A DNA stretch of 64,000 nucleotides from Bufo bufo. Taxonomy: Eukaryota; Chordata; Amphibia; Anura; Bufonidae. Below the pieces are notes generated by a model. It did no database searches and was not told the DNA's origin. It saw only the letters and a program-made list of their open reading frames with translations. The first letter of the stretch is position 1. Each line of letters begins with the position of its first letter. The translations under genes and the position numbers were made by a program. Positions 11,101 through 25,200 of this stretch are shown here, piece after piece. The stretch spans positions 184,778,156 to 184,842,155 of the forward strand of contig NC_053395.1 of NCBI RefSeq assembly GCF_905171765.1. Reading direction: 5' to 3'.

Positions 11101-14100
11101 GCAAAGCCTTCTCCAGCACATCCCAAAGATTCTCAATTGGGTTAAGGTCTGGACTCTGTGGTGGCCAATCCATGTGTGAAAATTATGTCTCATGCTCCCT
11201 GAACCACTGACCTCATTCTTGAAGCACATACTGTTGCTGAACCTAGACCTGACCAACTGCAGCAACCTCAGATCATAGCACTGCCCCCACAGGCTTGTAC
11301 AGTAGGCACTAGGCATGATGGGTGCATCACTTCATCTGCCTCTCTTCTTACCCTGATGCACCCATCACTCTGGAACACGGTAAATCTTGACTCATCAGAC
11401 CACATGACCTTCTTCCATTGCTCCAGAGTCCAATCTTTATGGTCCTTAGCAAATTGAAGCCTTTTTTCTGGTTTGCCTCACTGATTAGTGGTTTACTTAC
11501 GGCTACACAGCTGTTCAGTCCCAATCCCTTGAGTTCCCTTCGCATTGTGCGTGTGGAAATACTCTTACTATTAAACATAGCCCTGAGTTCTACTGTTGTT
11601 TCTCTTCGATTTGATTTCACCAAATGTTTAAGTGATCGCTGGCCACGATCATTCAGAATTTTTTCCCCACCACATTTCTTCCTCGAATACGATGGGTCCC
11701 CACTATCCTTCCAGTTTTTTTTTTTTCCAAGAAAATTTTTTATTTTCAAAAGTAAGGACATATACAAAGTACAATTCAGAAGCATTGCATATTTGTTACA
11801 AAATATTTTCAGAAAACAGACATTTATGTCTATGTATACAGTAGAGACTCCAAACAAGTTGTCCTTCACTTCAATTATTTTCCTGACCTTTCAAAATACC
11901 CCCCCCCTCCCCCCCTCTGAGAAAACTCAATTGCCCCCCCCCCCCTACCCCTATTCGAAACTAACTATCCTCCTGCCAAAACAATCGCCATACCTTTCGT
12001 CAGACATGGTTTAAAACAATGATATCATCATATTAGTAACAATGTGGGTGTTTGTAGGAAACCTGTTATTGTGCCAATCGGCCTAGCGACCCTTTCAACT
12101 GCTCCTCCAGATACCATTTTGTCAAAGTGAAGGGTCTCATGATGTGTTCAATATCTGAGTCAGAGAAGAACTGTGTCAGAAAGCCTCTCCACCTCTTTAG
12201 AAATTTGCCTCCCTTTCCTTCCTTATGTTTCATAACATCCCCTCGCTCCAGATTCAGTAGTTCTCTAAGGCATGTTAATATGTCATCCCTTGAGGGGACC
12301 GAAGGCCGGAGCCAATGTTGTAAAATGCTCCTCTTAGTTACCATACAGAGTGCATGGAAAAGGGTCGGCAGTCTCCGCTCCAGAAGGACTCCATCCTTTA
12401 GCTCCTCCCAATAATGAAAGAGAAAGGTCATAGGGTTCAACGGGACCGTCAAATTCCAACTATCCTTAGATATTTGTGCCACCTGATTCCACAGATCCTG
12501 TATGCGGGGGCACGACCAAAGACCATGAAATAGATCAGTGTGCTTGACCTTACACTTAGGACAACTAGTAATCCTGTCTAACCTGTTGGGGCCTGCCGGG
12601 AGGTTAAAAGCGTAAATAGCATTATGCATTATCCTGAAATGTGTGTCCCTCCAAACTTCATTTATGACTGAATTCCTCATGGCCCACCAGCCCTTAAGAA
12701 TCTTCTCCCCTGCCTCGTTGTCCTCTAATATACGAGCCCATGGGCGAAAAGCTAGACGTGGTAGTCCATCCCCCAAAATCAACCTTAATTGGGAGTACAA
12801 TAGAGAAATGGATTGCGGGCCTGTACCCTTCATTACTATCTTATCAAAGTCATTCGTCACAATTTCCTTAGAGACATCCCTCAGCCTATCAGTTAAGAAT
12901 TTATTAACCTGGGAGTATTGGATAGTTTGAAAAGGACTCAGGTGATAAGCATCCCTAACCTCCTGACATGATAACCATCTATTCTCATTCTTGTGTAACA
13001 ACTGCTGGGCCGTCAGTATTCCTTTCTGCTTCCATTCCTTAAATAAAGCATTCCTCCTTCCCTGTTCAAATTCCGGATGTCCCCACAGAGGTAAGTATTT
13101 CGAGACTCCCTGACACAGTCGTAGACTCTTCCTAATAGTTCTCCATGCTGCCCATGTGTGGCGGAAGATAATCGAATTCCGCAGATGCATGGGTAGGGCT
13201 CTCAAAGCCGTATGTAATAGGGTGCAGGGATCCCATGGTGCGCAAAGTTCCCTCTCCAAAGAATAATCAGAGTGGAAACTTGTGTGGCGTAGCCAGTCAA
13301 TAATGTGTCTAAGAAGACATGCCTGGTTATATATCCTGACATCTGGCATGTTCATTCCCCCTTTCAGTTTCAGGGCCATCAGCTTCCTCAGACCTATACG
13401 TGGTCTCTTTCCCTTCCAGATAAAGCGTGTCACCTCACCATGAAGTCTACAGATGTCTACATGCTTAATCAGCAAGGGCAAAGTCTGGAGAGGATAAAGG
13501 AGTCTGGAGAAGCTGATCATTTTGACTAAATGGATTCTGCCCAATAGGGGCAGGGGCAGGTTCTGCCATCCTCGCAGTTCCCTAGTCACTTTACTCAATA
13601 AGGGGGTATAATTCAGGCCGTATAATAAATCTGCCCTAGAACCTATCTTGATACCTAAATATGTAATGTGACCTTTAGCCACCGGTATCCCCTCTAGAGT
13701 GCTCCCAGGCTTTAATGTATTTTCCCCTCTCCCAAGCTGTAGAAGCGCACACTTGGCTGTATTTATCGTGAACCCTGAAAACTGACCAAATTTTGCAATG
13801 CTGCTCAGAACTACCTGTAGGTCTGTCACAGGGTTGCCCATGAATAGAAGTATGTCGTCTGCAAAAAAAATTGCCTTCAGTTCAGAGTTACCTATTTTAA
13901 TACCCTCGAAAATCCCGCCCGAGTTTAGAAAACGGACCAGAGGCTCTACCGCCAGGTCAAACAACAGGGGGGATAAAGGGCAGCCCTGCCTTGTACCCCT
14001 ATGTAAGCTAAAAGGATCAGAGAGAAAGCCTTGCATGCCTATCCTGGCCATAGGAGTTGTGTAAAGCTGAGTAAGGTATTCCCTAAAAGAGCCTCTCACC

Positions 14101-16197
14101 CCAAATTTATCCAACACCCTCCATAGCCACTCCCAATTTACCTTATCAAAAGCTTTTTCAGCGTCGAGAGTGACTATGGAGGGCGTCGAAACACCTCCCT
14201 TCCCCCGGCCCACCTCATCCAAGACCGCCAGGACCCTACAGATGTTGGCGACCGCTGACCGGTTTCTAACAAAACCAACCTGTGAAGGGCAGATCAGGCT
14301 CGGGAGGATGCTTGCTAACCTATTGGCCATAAGTTTCGAGAGGATTTTAACATCCTGATTTATGAGGGATATAGGTCTGTATGACGCGGGGTCCTCAGCT
14401 GGTTTGCCCTCCTTGGGGAGCATGCGTATGTGCGCCATATTCATTTGAGCAGATAACCTCCCCCCCTTTAAGAGGACATTACCCAGTTTAGATAGTATCG
14501 GTGATATTTGCGCTTTAAGGGCTTTATAGAAGGCACCCGAATACCCATCCGGGCCTGGTGCTTTATTCCCAGGTAGCAGTGCTATTGTTTTCAGGATTTC
14601 CTCTTCCGTGATGGGCCTATTAAGCTGGTCTAGATCCTCCTGCGCTATCACTGGGAGATTTAAGCCTTCCAAGATACTAGGGCCCAAGCCTACATTGTCT
14701 GGAGGTCTACTATATAGATCAGAATAGTAACTCCTAAAATTTTTTAGGATATCGGGGGGTTGGGATCTAATTTTCCCTGCTGAGTCACGTAGATGGGTGA
14801 TAGGGATTGTTTGTCTACGCCCCTTAGCCAGATTTGCCAGGAGTTTGCCTGCCTTGTTGCCGAACTTGTGCAACTCTAGTTCCCATCTAGCTGTGTGAAA
14901 GCTTTCCTTTCTCTTTGCCCAAATCTCGAACTCCTCTCTTGCTGTACTCCACTTTTCCTTGTTCTCTGGCGAAGGAGATTGCACAAAAACCCTATAGCAA
15001 CCCTGAACTGTCCGGCTACACTTGATAAATTGTGCCTTTGTAGCTTTCTTGAGGCCTGTTATATATGCTATCAACCTGCCCCGTATAACTGATTTGCCTG
15101 CTTCCCAGAAAAGAAGGGGGTCAGATTCATGCTCCTGATTAGTAGTGCTGTATTCCAGCCACCAACCCCGTAGTAATTCTATAAAGGTCTCATCCTCAGA
15201 TAGGAAAGACGGGAATTTCCAAATGTATTCTGTCCCTCTCGGTTCCATATCCGCCAGAGACAGAACCACTGGCGAGTGATCTGAGATCACCGGTTTTCAA
15301 TAGCTACCTCGCTGACTCTGGACAAGAGTTCTGATTTAGCCAACCAGTAGTCTATACGAGACCACGAGTTTTGCGCATGGGAGAAGTGGGTAAAGTCCCT
15401 TTCATCTGGGTGTGACACCCTCCATGTATCCACCAAAGCAATGTCCTCTGTAAGGGAAGACAAAACCCCACCTCTCCCATGAGCCCTATTCCTCAACGCC
15501 CCTGACTGCTTACGATCTTCACTTTCTACCATTGTGGCGTTAAAATCTCCTCCTACCAATATATTGCCCACCTGATCTGCCAGTATCTTATCTCTCAGGG
15601 AGGCAAAGAAACGACCTTGCTGTACATTGGGTGCATAAACATTATATATGTTGAGATTCCTGCTCCCATCTTTCAATGTCAGAATCAATATCCTGCCCTC
15701 ATCATCAGCAGTGTAACCCTGTACCCTATTTAGTAGGTTCTTGTGTACCAGTGTGATCACACCTGCCTTGCCCTGTATAGCCGGAGAACCATAAACCTTG
15801 CCCACCCAGAGCCTTGACATTCTCATAAAATCCTCCTCCAGGAGATGCGTTTCCTGCAGAACCGCAATATCTGCCTTCAAGCGCTTGAGATGGCGCAGCA
15901 CCATTATGCGTTTCTGCGGGGAGCGCAGGCCCTTGACGTTCCATGTTACTATCTTAATCATTACCCCACATTTTTAAAAGGTTTTCCCCCCCACTGTCGA
16001 TTGTATGAGACAAAGAGATTGGCAGGACAGCATTAACATAACTAAAACAACAAACAGAAACAAACATCCCTGAGTAACCTGCAAAGGCAAGTGAAACAAA
16101 CATTACATCCTGGACTTCACTTTTTTCTGGTACCATTTTACCCTCCCATACCATTTCCCCTGAATAGCTTATAGTGGAGGATTGAAGGCCACCAGCT

Positions 16198-16228
<31 letters not shown>

Positions 16229-19200
16229 CCCCCCTCGCTTATTTCTTACACCCCCTTTACGCAGGCACGGATACATGAGGCGTGACACCCCTCATTTTCG
16301 CTGCTTCCGCTGATTGCCAGACGAAAAGTGCTGGGTCTCATCTCTCCGTTGCGGCTTGCCTCTGGAAGTCCCTTGAAAGCCTGATTGTGGACTCTGCGAC
16401 GCTCTTCTTCCTTGTTCCACCGGCTCTTCAGGCTCGGTGAGATATGGGCCTTGGGCAAAAAAAGCTGCAGCATCTGAGGCATTATTAAAGTTCCTGTAGA
16501 CTCCATCCGCACACTTCACTTTTAACACTGCCGGATATAGTAGTTGAAAACGGATTTTCCTCTGGAACAGTGAAGTGCAAATTTCGCTGAAACCTCTCCT
16601 TTTCTTAGTGATCACTGCCGAGTAATCATTAAAAAGCATGATCTTCTGCCCCCTATAGGTTAGAGGCTCTTTTCGCGCCCTGAAAGCGCGTATAATGTCC
16701 TCTTTATCAGAGAAATCGAGGTATTTCATTATGACCTGTCTGCCTCTCTGCGGGCGATTAGCCAACTCCTTGGGTCCCTCCGGAGGGCTCTGCAGTGACC
16801 CCAGCCTATGCGCTCTTTCCACTTTACGGGGAATCGACAGTCCCAGCGCTCTGGGGAGTTCTGACTCACAAATATGCTTAAGCTCTGTGCCCGGTATGTC
16901 CTCAGGGAGACCCACTAACCTGAGGTTACTGCGACGTGAGCGGTTTTCAAGGTCGTCGACCTTATCCTTTAGCTCATTCACCGTCTGCATCAGCACTTTT
17001 ATACGTGACTGTGTGCCCTGCATGTCTTCTTCCACACATGCCGTCCTCTGCTCCAGTTCGTCTATGCGGTACCCCTGCTGGCTGTAGGCTTCCTGCAGCT
17101 CTGTAAGGGAGTCTTGTATCGTCGCCGCCAGCGTAGATTTGAGATCAGGTGCCAGGTGGGCCGCAACCTCTAATGCCAGCCTTTTGAGATCTGCAGCTGG
17201 CAGCGGGGTAGACTGGAACAAGTCCTCTTGTGAGGATATCAAGGGCTGATTCAAATCAACTACCCGCGGCGTGGTCTCAGTCTCGGCCGCCATCTTGTCC
17301 TCTTTATGCAGCGGCGCCGGCCGCGGCTCTTCTCCGTCCTCCGGTCTCTTCCCGCTACGTAGCAGGTACCTCTCCATGCACACAGCGCTGCCTGTCAACA
17401 CTTGCCACACTTAGTGTGGTTACTTGAGCCCGTAGGCGGTGATCGGAGGGTAAGGCTGTTAGGGAAGGTGGCGGAGCTCCGCTACACGCGTCTCCTCATA
17501 CCAGCGCCGGAACCGGAAGCCCATCCCTTCCAGTTTTTAATAATGCGTTGGACAGTTCTTAACCAAATTTTAGTAGTTTCTGCAATCTCCTTAGATGTTT
17601 TCTCTGCTTGATGCATGCCAATGATTTGACCCTTCTCAAACAGACTAACATCTTTTCCACGACCACGAGATGTGTCTTTCAACATGGTTGTTTAAAAAAA
17701 AATGAGAAGCAACTCATTGCACCAGTTGGGGTTAAATCACTTGTTGCCAGCTGAAAGATAATCGTCCATGCAGTAATTATCCAATAGGAGGCTCATAACT
17801 ATTTGCTTAGTTAAATCCAGGTGGCAACTTTTTTTTTTGGACAGGCAGTGTATATAGGATCGTGGAAATGGGTGGGATTACTTGAGCCTATCAGATGCTG
17901 AGGGCTCGACCTTGATCTATACAAACGATGTGCACATCCACTTTTAGTTGCATCGAAACATTGTTACCATTGCACACTCTGAAAATAACATGAATAATTT
18001 CTTATAAGTTACGGTACTTTTGATTGCACCTAAAAAAATAGTAAGAAAAAAACTAAAAAGTTTTGCACAGCTCACCCTAAATTTGCGGAATCCAGACACT
18101 CCCATAATGTGAAGGGAAAGGCAGAACAGATGAATCCCCCCGTCTCATGAGAGACTTCAGTGACAAATTTTCAATGGATCCAGCGCCTTGTAGTTTAGGA
18201 TAAAACGTAACTTTACATGATTAAAAGAACTCCATGGTGTCCTTGGGGAGGGGGGTGCATTTTGCGCAGATTGTGGTTCCTCAAGCCCTCTGGCACACTC
18301 TGGAAGTAGCATAAATAGTTACTTTTGATTGCACCCAAAAAATAGACCTGGCAAATGATTATCTTCAAAATTGGCCCCAAATGTAGTCTTCTGCTGGAGT
18401 CAATGATCAGGAATGAACAATCCCATTCTTTGCCCGGTGTAAAGATGCAGCTGATTACCCGTCAAATAAGCAAACGCTAGTTAGTCAGCTGATTGCATCT
18501 TGTCAGGTGATTGCATCTTGTATATCTGTGTAAAGGAACCCTAAGGCCCCTTTCACACGGGCGAGTATTCCGCGCAGATGCAATGCGTGAGGTGAACGCA
18601 TTGCACCCACACTAAATACCGACCCATTCATTTCTATGGGGCTGTTCACATGAGCGGTGATTTTCACGCATCACTTGTGCGTTGCGTGAAAATCGCAGCA
18701 TGCTCTATATTCAACGTTTTTCACGCAACGCAGGCCCCATAGAAGTGAATGGGGCTGCGTGAAAATCGCAAGCATCCGCAAGCAAGTGCGGATGCGGTGC
18801 GATTTTCACGCACGGTTGCTAGGAGACGATCAGGATGGAGACCCGATCATTATTATTTTCCCTTATAACATGGTTATAAGGGAAAATAATAGCATTCTGA
18901 ATACAGAATGCATAGTAAAACAGCGCTGGAGGGGTTAAAAAAAAAAATTAAAAATAATTTAACTCACCTTAGTCCACTTGATCGCGATGCCGGCATCTCC
19001 TTCTGTCTCCTTTACTGAACAGGACCTGTGGTGAGCATTCATTATAGGTCAAGGACCTTTAGTGACGTCACTCCGGTCATCACATGATCCATCACCATGG
19101 TAAAAGATAATTTGATGGATCATGTGATGACCGGAGTGACGTCACCAAAGGTCCTTGACCTGTAATTAATGCTCACCACAGGTCCTGTTCAGAAAAGGAG

Positions 19201-22200
19201 ACAGAAGGAGATGCCGCGATGCGATCAAGTGGACTAAGGTGAGTTAAATTATTATTTATTTATTTTTAACCCCTCCAGCGCTCTTTTACTATGCATTCTT
19301 TATTCAGAATGCTATTATTTTCCCATATAACTATGTTATAAGGGAAAATAATACAATCTACAGAACACCGATCCCAAGCCCGAACTTCTGTGAAGAAGTT
19401 CGGGTTTGGGTACCAAACATGCGCGATTTTTCTCACGCGAGTGCAAAACGCATTACAATGTTTTGCACTCGCGCGGAAAAATCGCGGGTGTTCCCGCAAC
19501 GCACCCGCACATTTTCCCGCAACGTGTCTAAGAGCCTGGGACCCTTATCTTTGTTTTAAACTTGGATATTATTATACCCCAAAATGTTGGGATCCTTTAG
19601 CACTGCTTGGGCTTTCCATAACTTTTTTGTATATTCTTTATTTTCAAGCATAAACATGAACATACTTTGATATACAGTCATTTCAAATGAGAAGTTCTAT
19701 TAATTCAGTATATGCATTTATCAACAATGAGTAAGATAAAGGAGAGGAGAGGGAGGAAGGGAAAGGTGTGTGTGTGGGGGAAGGGGGGAGGGGGTGGTAC
19801 AGGGTATAAGGGAAAGGGGCCATAGGACCAGTATTAATAAGGCCCAGCCATTGCTCATGCGAGTGTAAAATGTTATCAAAAGAACAAAAATTATCTATCA
19901 GTCTCTATAACATACTTGAGAGAGTCCAATATGTATATGAATCCAATGCGGTGCAGCAGGAATTTCACCCCACAGTTGTATAAACATTAGGAATACAAAG
20001 AGCATAGTATAAACCTCTGGCGAACAGAATGAAGGAAAAGGGGTCGAAGTCCAATCTAGGATAGGCACTGCTTGGGTTTTCCATGACTTGAACAATCTAA
20101 CATAGTACCTTTGATAGATTCCACCAATTAACATGTACAATGGTGGACTCTCGTGGGAAGGAATTGGAATATGTTGGATTTTATGATTTATAGGGAAAAA
20201 AGTTTTATACTCTGAGAATTCTTATCACTAAAAACGAGTAATATCATTCTCCCATTTGGTTCCTCTCCCATGAATACCTGTTCTTTCCATAAATATTTTA
20301 TGCAGACATTGTGTAGGTATGAAATAAATTAGAATTTCCCATTGCAGTTATTAATTATGGAATCCTTCAGTCTCCTTAGGCATTCTTCTGACTGAGTTCT
20401 TGGTTGAAGAAGGGCATTGACACCCTTCTACCTGTCGCGTCTTCTCTCATCACAATGGCATCGGCTTCAGAATTACTTGCTTGCATACAGTATTCTTGCA
20501 AGATTTGGTGAATCTCGCGAGAACAGTAAATCTTAGATTTAAAGCGGTCTGCACTCATTGGGCAGCATCACAAACAATGAGAAGAAAACGCTCACTGAGG
20601 AGACTGGCCATTTACATATTAGGCACCAAAGCAGAGCAGGGTGCAATGTGGTGGAACTGAGGGGCTGATTGGAAAAAAAATGGCTGGAATCTGCTTAGGA
20701 CAGACTACACAAAAAGATATAAAGTTCTTAAAGTGCCAGGTCCTCTCTAATTTATAGCTCTAGAATGCCTCAAACCTAAGTATTTTGTTGTAGTGTTTAT
20801 CTGATTTTAAATAGGCAATATATTATTAGTCATATTTACCTTACTCGGCACAACCCATCGGATTTTTACCAAGATGCTGGGTCTGTCCTAGAACATGAAT
20901 AGTGAGTGCCACACCGCAGTGGCACCTTTTTTTTAGCCAGAAATAAAGAAACAGATAACTTTTGCCTCTTTTATTTCCATTGTTTTACAATTTATCTTCC
21001 TCTTTTCTACGAAATCATGAACTCGTTCTTGTGGCACGTGCAATTAAGTGTGTGACTGAGCACACCCTTCTGTCCTTTCCTATCTGCTACATTGTGTCTA
21101 TCTACTGTACATCTTTCATCTGATATTCCTTGTCTAAATCACTCAACGCATATTAGGTCGTTGCTCAGTTTATTAGGAATTGATCATGCGTTCATGCCTT
21201 CTTCCATTTCAAGAGTGCTGTTAAGGATTAGGATCTGTCGTAATCAAGTTGAATGTGATAATGAGAACATGTTCACATTGTTAAAGTAAATGAACCAGCG
21301 CACTTAAAGTGAAGACACATTTGAACTACAATTTGTGGTCTTCACAGCAGTATGGAATAGTCTGGGAGGACTGTTTATGGCATGATAACCCCTTAGGTTC
21401 CAGGTTTCAGCCTTCGACATGCTCGGATTCATCTCGTTTCATACTTGCCGCCCATTAGAGTGTAGAATATAGTTGTTTGGTTACACACTTTATATATCTT
21501 TTAATATGTAAATCTTATCTTTATATATCTATTAATAGAAAAAAAATAAAAACTCACATTTGATCCAGGAATAAACAAATCTTAGATTGTGCTCTTTGAT
21601 GTTTAAACCAAGCACAATGCCTTGAGCAAACTCAGCTGGATGTAATGATACCTTTCACTTAGCAATCCATTGCTACTTTCTGAAGAAAGTTCTTTTAGTG
21701 CAGGTAAGTGCATCAAGGGCCTACCCAAGCCACTCTGTGCACCCTTGCTCCTCCTGTTTCCTCTGCCAGCCCCCCCCCCTCCTTGATTGATAGGGCCAGG
21801 CAAGTTGACTATGCAAGAACCTGGTCCTGTCAGTGAAGAAGAGGGAGGGGCTGGCAGAGGAAGCAGGAGGAGCAAGGGAGTTAAGTGTTTTTAACGGCTC
21901 ATCTGCAGATGGATTTAATGTATTCTACAGAATTAGGGCTTGTTTGCATGACCGTTGGTTTCGCGTGGCCGTGCTGTAAACCGCAAATTGCACGGGCACC
22001 TTCCGTGGGGCAGGCGCATGAGGATCGCAGACCCATTCACTTGAATGGGTCCGCGATCCCTCCGTTCCGCAAAAATATAGAGCGTGTTCTATCTTTTTGC
22101 GGTGCGGAGGCTTCCGTTCCGCACCATACCGCATCTCTGGATTTGCGGACCCATTGAAATTAATGGGTCCGCATCCGTGATGCGGAATGACAACGTAACG

Positions 22201-25200
22201 GTGCCCGTGCAAATGCGGTCCGCAATACGGGAACGGGTCACCAACAGTTGTGTGAACGAGCCCTTAAGCAACAGGTTGCAAGTGAAAGGTATCATTGCAT
22301 TCAGCTGAGCTAACCCTACAAGACATTGTGCCTGGTTTAACCACGGATTTCCTGGTCATAGATTCCCTTTAACCATTGCCTTAAAGGGGTTGTGTCACTT
22401 CAGCAAATAGCAAGGCATTTACTAATGTATTGTGATTGTCCATATTGCCACCGTTGCTGGCTGGATTCATTTTTCCATCGCATTTTACACTGCTCATTTC
22501 CATGGTTACGACAACTATGCAATCATCAGTGGTGGCTGAGCTATTTGCTGAAGTGACATAACCCCTTTAAGAACAATTCCCTAGTAATGTAATTGTTCCC
22601 TTTAAAAAAATGGGATAGGACAGGTGCAGGGAAATTATATCCTATACTCTTCCCTGCAGGAGCTATCTACATCATACAGATGCTATATATAGCAGTCTGG
22701 ATTGTTTCAAGCAGAGTTGTAGCTAGACTTTCCTATCTGGGCAAAGATTTAGATCATAACCCTATGGTTCTTAAGGCATACGTTTTCTGGCATTAAAAAG
22801 TCGCAAAACCCGGTTTTGCGACTTTTTAAATGCCATTATGACCTTTTTAGTTGCAACTGGCATTTCTATGCCACCCTTACCAGTTGACGAAAATGGGCAT
22901 GCTGTGCGCTGGGCCTTCGACCCCAGCACATTTATCATTATTCACACCAGAATATGGCGTTAAAAGGGCGTGATAGGAAGAGCAAAATACTGTCCTTCCT
23001 TATAGTGGTTCTCTTTTATCTGTTGCATACCACAAGGGACTTGTAGCTAATGAAGATGTTCCTTTGTGCAGGGTAAGGTCGTAGAGCAAGACTAGAACAA
23101 CGTGATTTGGGTCACCTCCTTCATGAGTCCCTACCTATGTTTACATTTGCTCTACTGTAAATTACCATTTATTTCCCCTAAGAAGAATTTTTGGGGCTGC
23201 TACTGATTCTAATTCGGGATTATTCCTATTTTCTTTACTTCGTTATCCTGTTTCTCTTTTTTCACAAGGTTGTCCCTAAGTTTTATCACCTTGGTCTTTT
23301 ATATCAACTCACTTTGACTGGATTCCATCTTGTTCTTAATGGGATGGATGACACCTGGTGTGACATCCGCCTATGACTTCATATGTCATCTGCACCTGTT
23401 TTTCTGTCTGGTACAGAGGAGGAGTGGCAGTGACAAGATAATGGAAGGGAAGTGTAACAGTAATGTATTTCATCTTGTTATTACAGGCCTCTTCTATACA
23501 TCATTTTTCATGATAGGAGTATTTTTAGTATTTTTGTTAAATACAACTATGTGGAGATGTATAAAGACCCTTTCTTCATGCATGTGTTGTAGAAATAATT
23601 GATGCTCCATGCTTGATGTTAAAATACATCAATAATCATAATTGCTTTACTGTTTTTATCTTCATGTAAATACAGACTGTCCTAGTCCACACTGCTGAAA
23701 CTATACGCTTGAAGTATTTCCTGGATTTGCTACTGGAGAAGGGGACACCGATGATGCTAGTCGGCAATGCTGGTGTTGGTAAAACTATATTGGTATCTGA
23801 TAAAGTGTCCAAATTACCAGACGAGTACATTGTAGCCAAAGTCCCTTTCAACTACTACACCACATCTGCCATGCTCCAGCGTAAGTCTGATATAACATCC
23901 ATGTTTTTACGTACATATACAGTGCCTTAAGATGATCCTGTGAAGGGCTCTTTCACACCGCTATTTTAACTTTTAACCTGCTTTGGGACAGTACTGTACC
24001 TCCATGTGCCTCTGATTTTAATAAAAAGGCACAAAGGATCTTTCTTATACATTTGTACAAGTTATTAATAATTGTGATACCTTCCATCACATGCCATGCA
24101 GCTTTTCTTCTGTAGAAAGATTTCTCCATCTGCTGCCATATAGGGTCCATGAACATGTCTTATTTAATCACTGTATAATGAAAAGTTATGCAACTATCTG
24201 ACTTCAGGACCACAATAAGGAATATATCGGCCCCATACAGACAGTGGGGGCCCCGAACTGAGTAAACATTTGAAAGAAAGGTAATCCAGCTCAATACGCA
24301 GACAGTGCAACGGTACTTTATTTCAGCGGTTAAAAATCAAACATCCAGTTAAACAAAATTCTCGTTGACGAGGATTTAGTTTAACTGGATGTTTGATTTT
24401 TAACTGCTGAAATAAAGTACCGTTGCACCGTCTGCGCATTGAGCTGGATTACCTTTCTACTGGATTTCCACTTACCCGCATCCAAGTGCGGTTGTTCCGT
24501 GCTCATAGCAGATGAAGAGCAGGTGAGAGCCGTTTCATCTTTTCTACTACATACATTTGGTGGACATCTGAGGAAAGGGGATAATATGGTCTTTATAAAG
24601 TCTCATTTAATGAGCCCATGGGAGAGGGGTAATGTTTCTCACAGCTGGAGGTGTGCTACAGTGGTATCATCTGTGAGGCTGAGCTATCCGGAGAGAGAGG
24701 CTGCATTATTTATCTCATACCTAAATTCCATAAGATTGTGGCAATAGTTGTACTGGGTTTCTGGTTGATTCCATTCGCTGACAAAAGGCAGAAAAAGGTG
24801 GTGGGAAATTGAAAGAAAATTAAATCATAGGGGGCTCACTGGAGGATAAATCTGGGATAGACACTTTTGTCTAACTCTTTACCAACTATTGGTTGGTTTA
24901 CTTTGTGACAGAATTTTTACGGTGGAATTGTGGCACAACTTAGCACAAAATGGTGCATCTTAGGCCATGCCTCTTTCTTGTGAAGCCGCATTCCTTTTTC
25001 TAGTAAGCCACATCATCTTGGTGAGCTAAGTGCTGAGGATTGCTTAAAAGGGGTACAGTACATGACAATCCCTTTATAACAACGCTAGAACCAGCTGTGT
25101 AACTCACATTAATTGTCAGCTCTCGGAATCACAGCTCAAGAGGCAGTTGAAGGATGAAACTGAGCATGTGCGGCCGTCTCAGTAGGCAACTCAAAGAAAT

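Larger units (their letters stand above)
11720..17525 (-). mobile_element. Near full-length L1-clade LINE (about 5.8 kb)
   Basis: A minus-strand L1 with a 13-bp target duplication CCTTCCAGTTTTT (11707-11719 and 17526-17538) and a terminal poly-T at 11715-11728 (poly-A in sense). Order in sense: a short 5'UTR (about 115 bp, starting near GGGCTTCCGG), ORF1 (372 aa), a spacer of about 330 bp, ORF2 (about 1298 residues in two frames) and a 3'UTR of about 340 bp. Only one frameshift is visible in ORF2, so the insertion is young. It landed in the dead Tc1 transposase gene. Confidence 0.92.
8562..17850 (-). mobile_element. Dead Tc1-like transposon, split by two L1 insertions
   Basis: The left end CACTGCCCGTCCAAAAAAA and right end TTTTTTTGGACAGGCAGTG are inverted repeats flanked by TA on both sides, the Tc1/mariner target duplication. 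The transposase is encoded on the minus strand in pieces. The N-terminal helix-turn-helix part lies at 17685-17539. The middle part lies at 11719-11200, with clear frame damage. The tail lies at 11170-11014 and then 8653-8600. Without the insertions the element would be about 1.2-1.6 kb. The two interruptions are L1 copies at 8669-10998 and 11720-17525. Confidence 0.88.

Noticed and set aside
20376..20558. Minus-strand 60-codon frame as a small gene
   Set aside because: No recognisable motif, no splice context and chance length for intron DNA.
21885..22308. Open frames across the palindromic MITE
   Set aside because: They arise from GC-rich palindromic sequence on both strands and match nothing.
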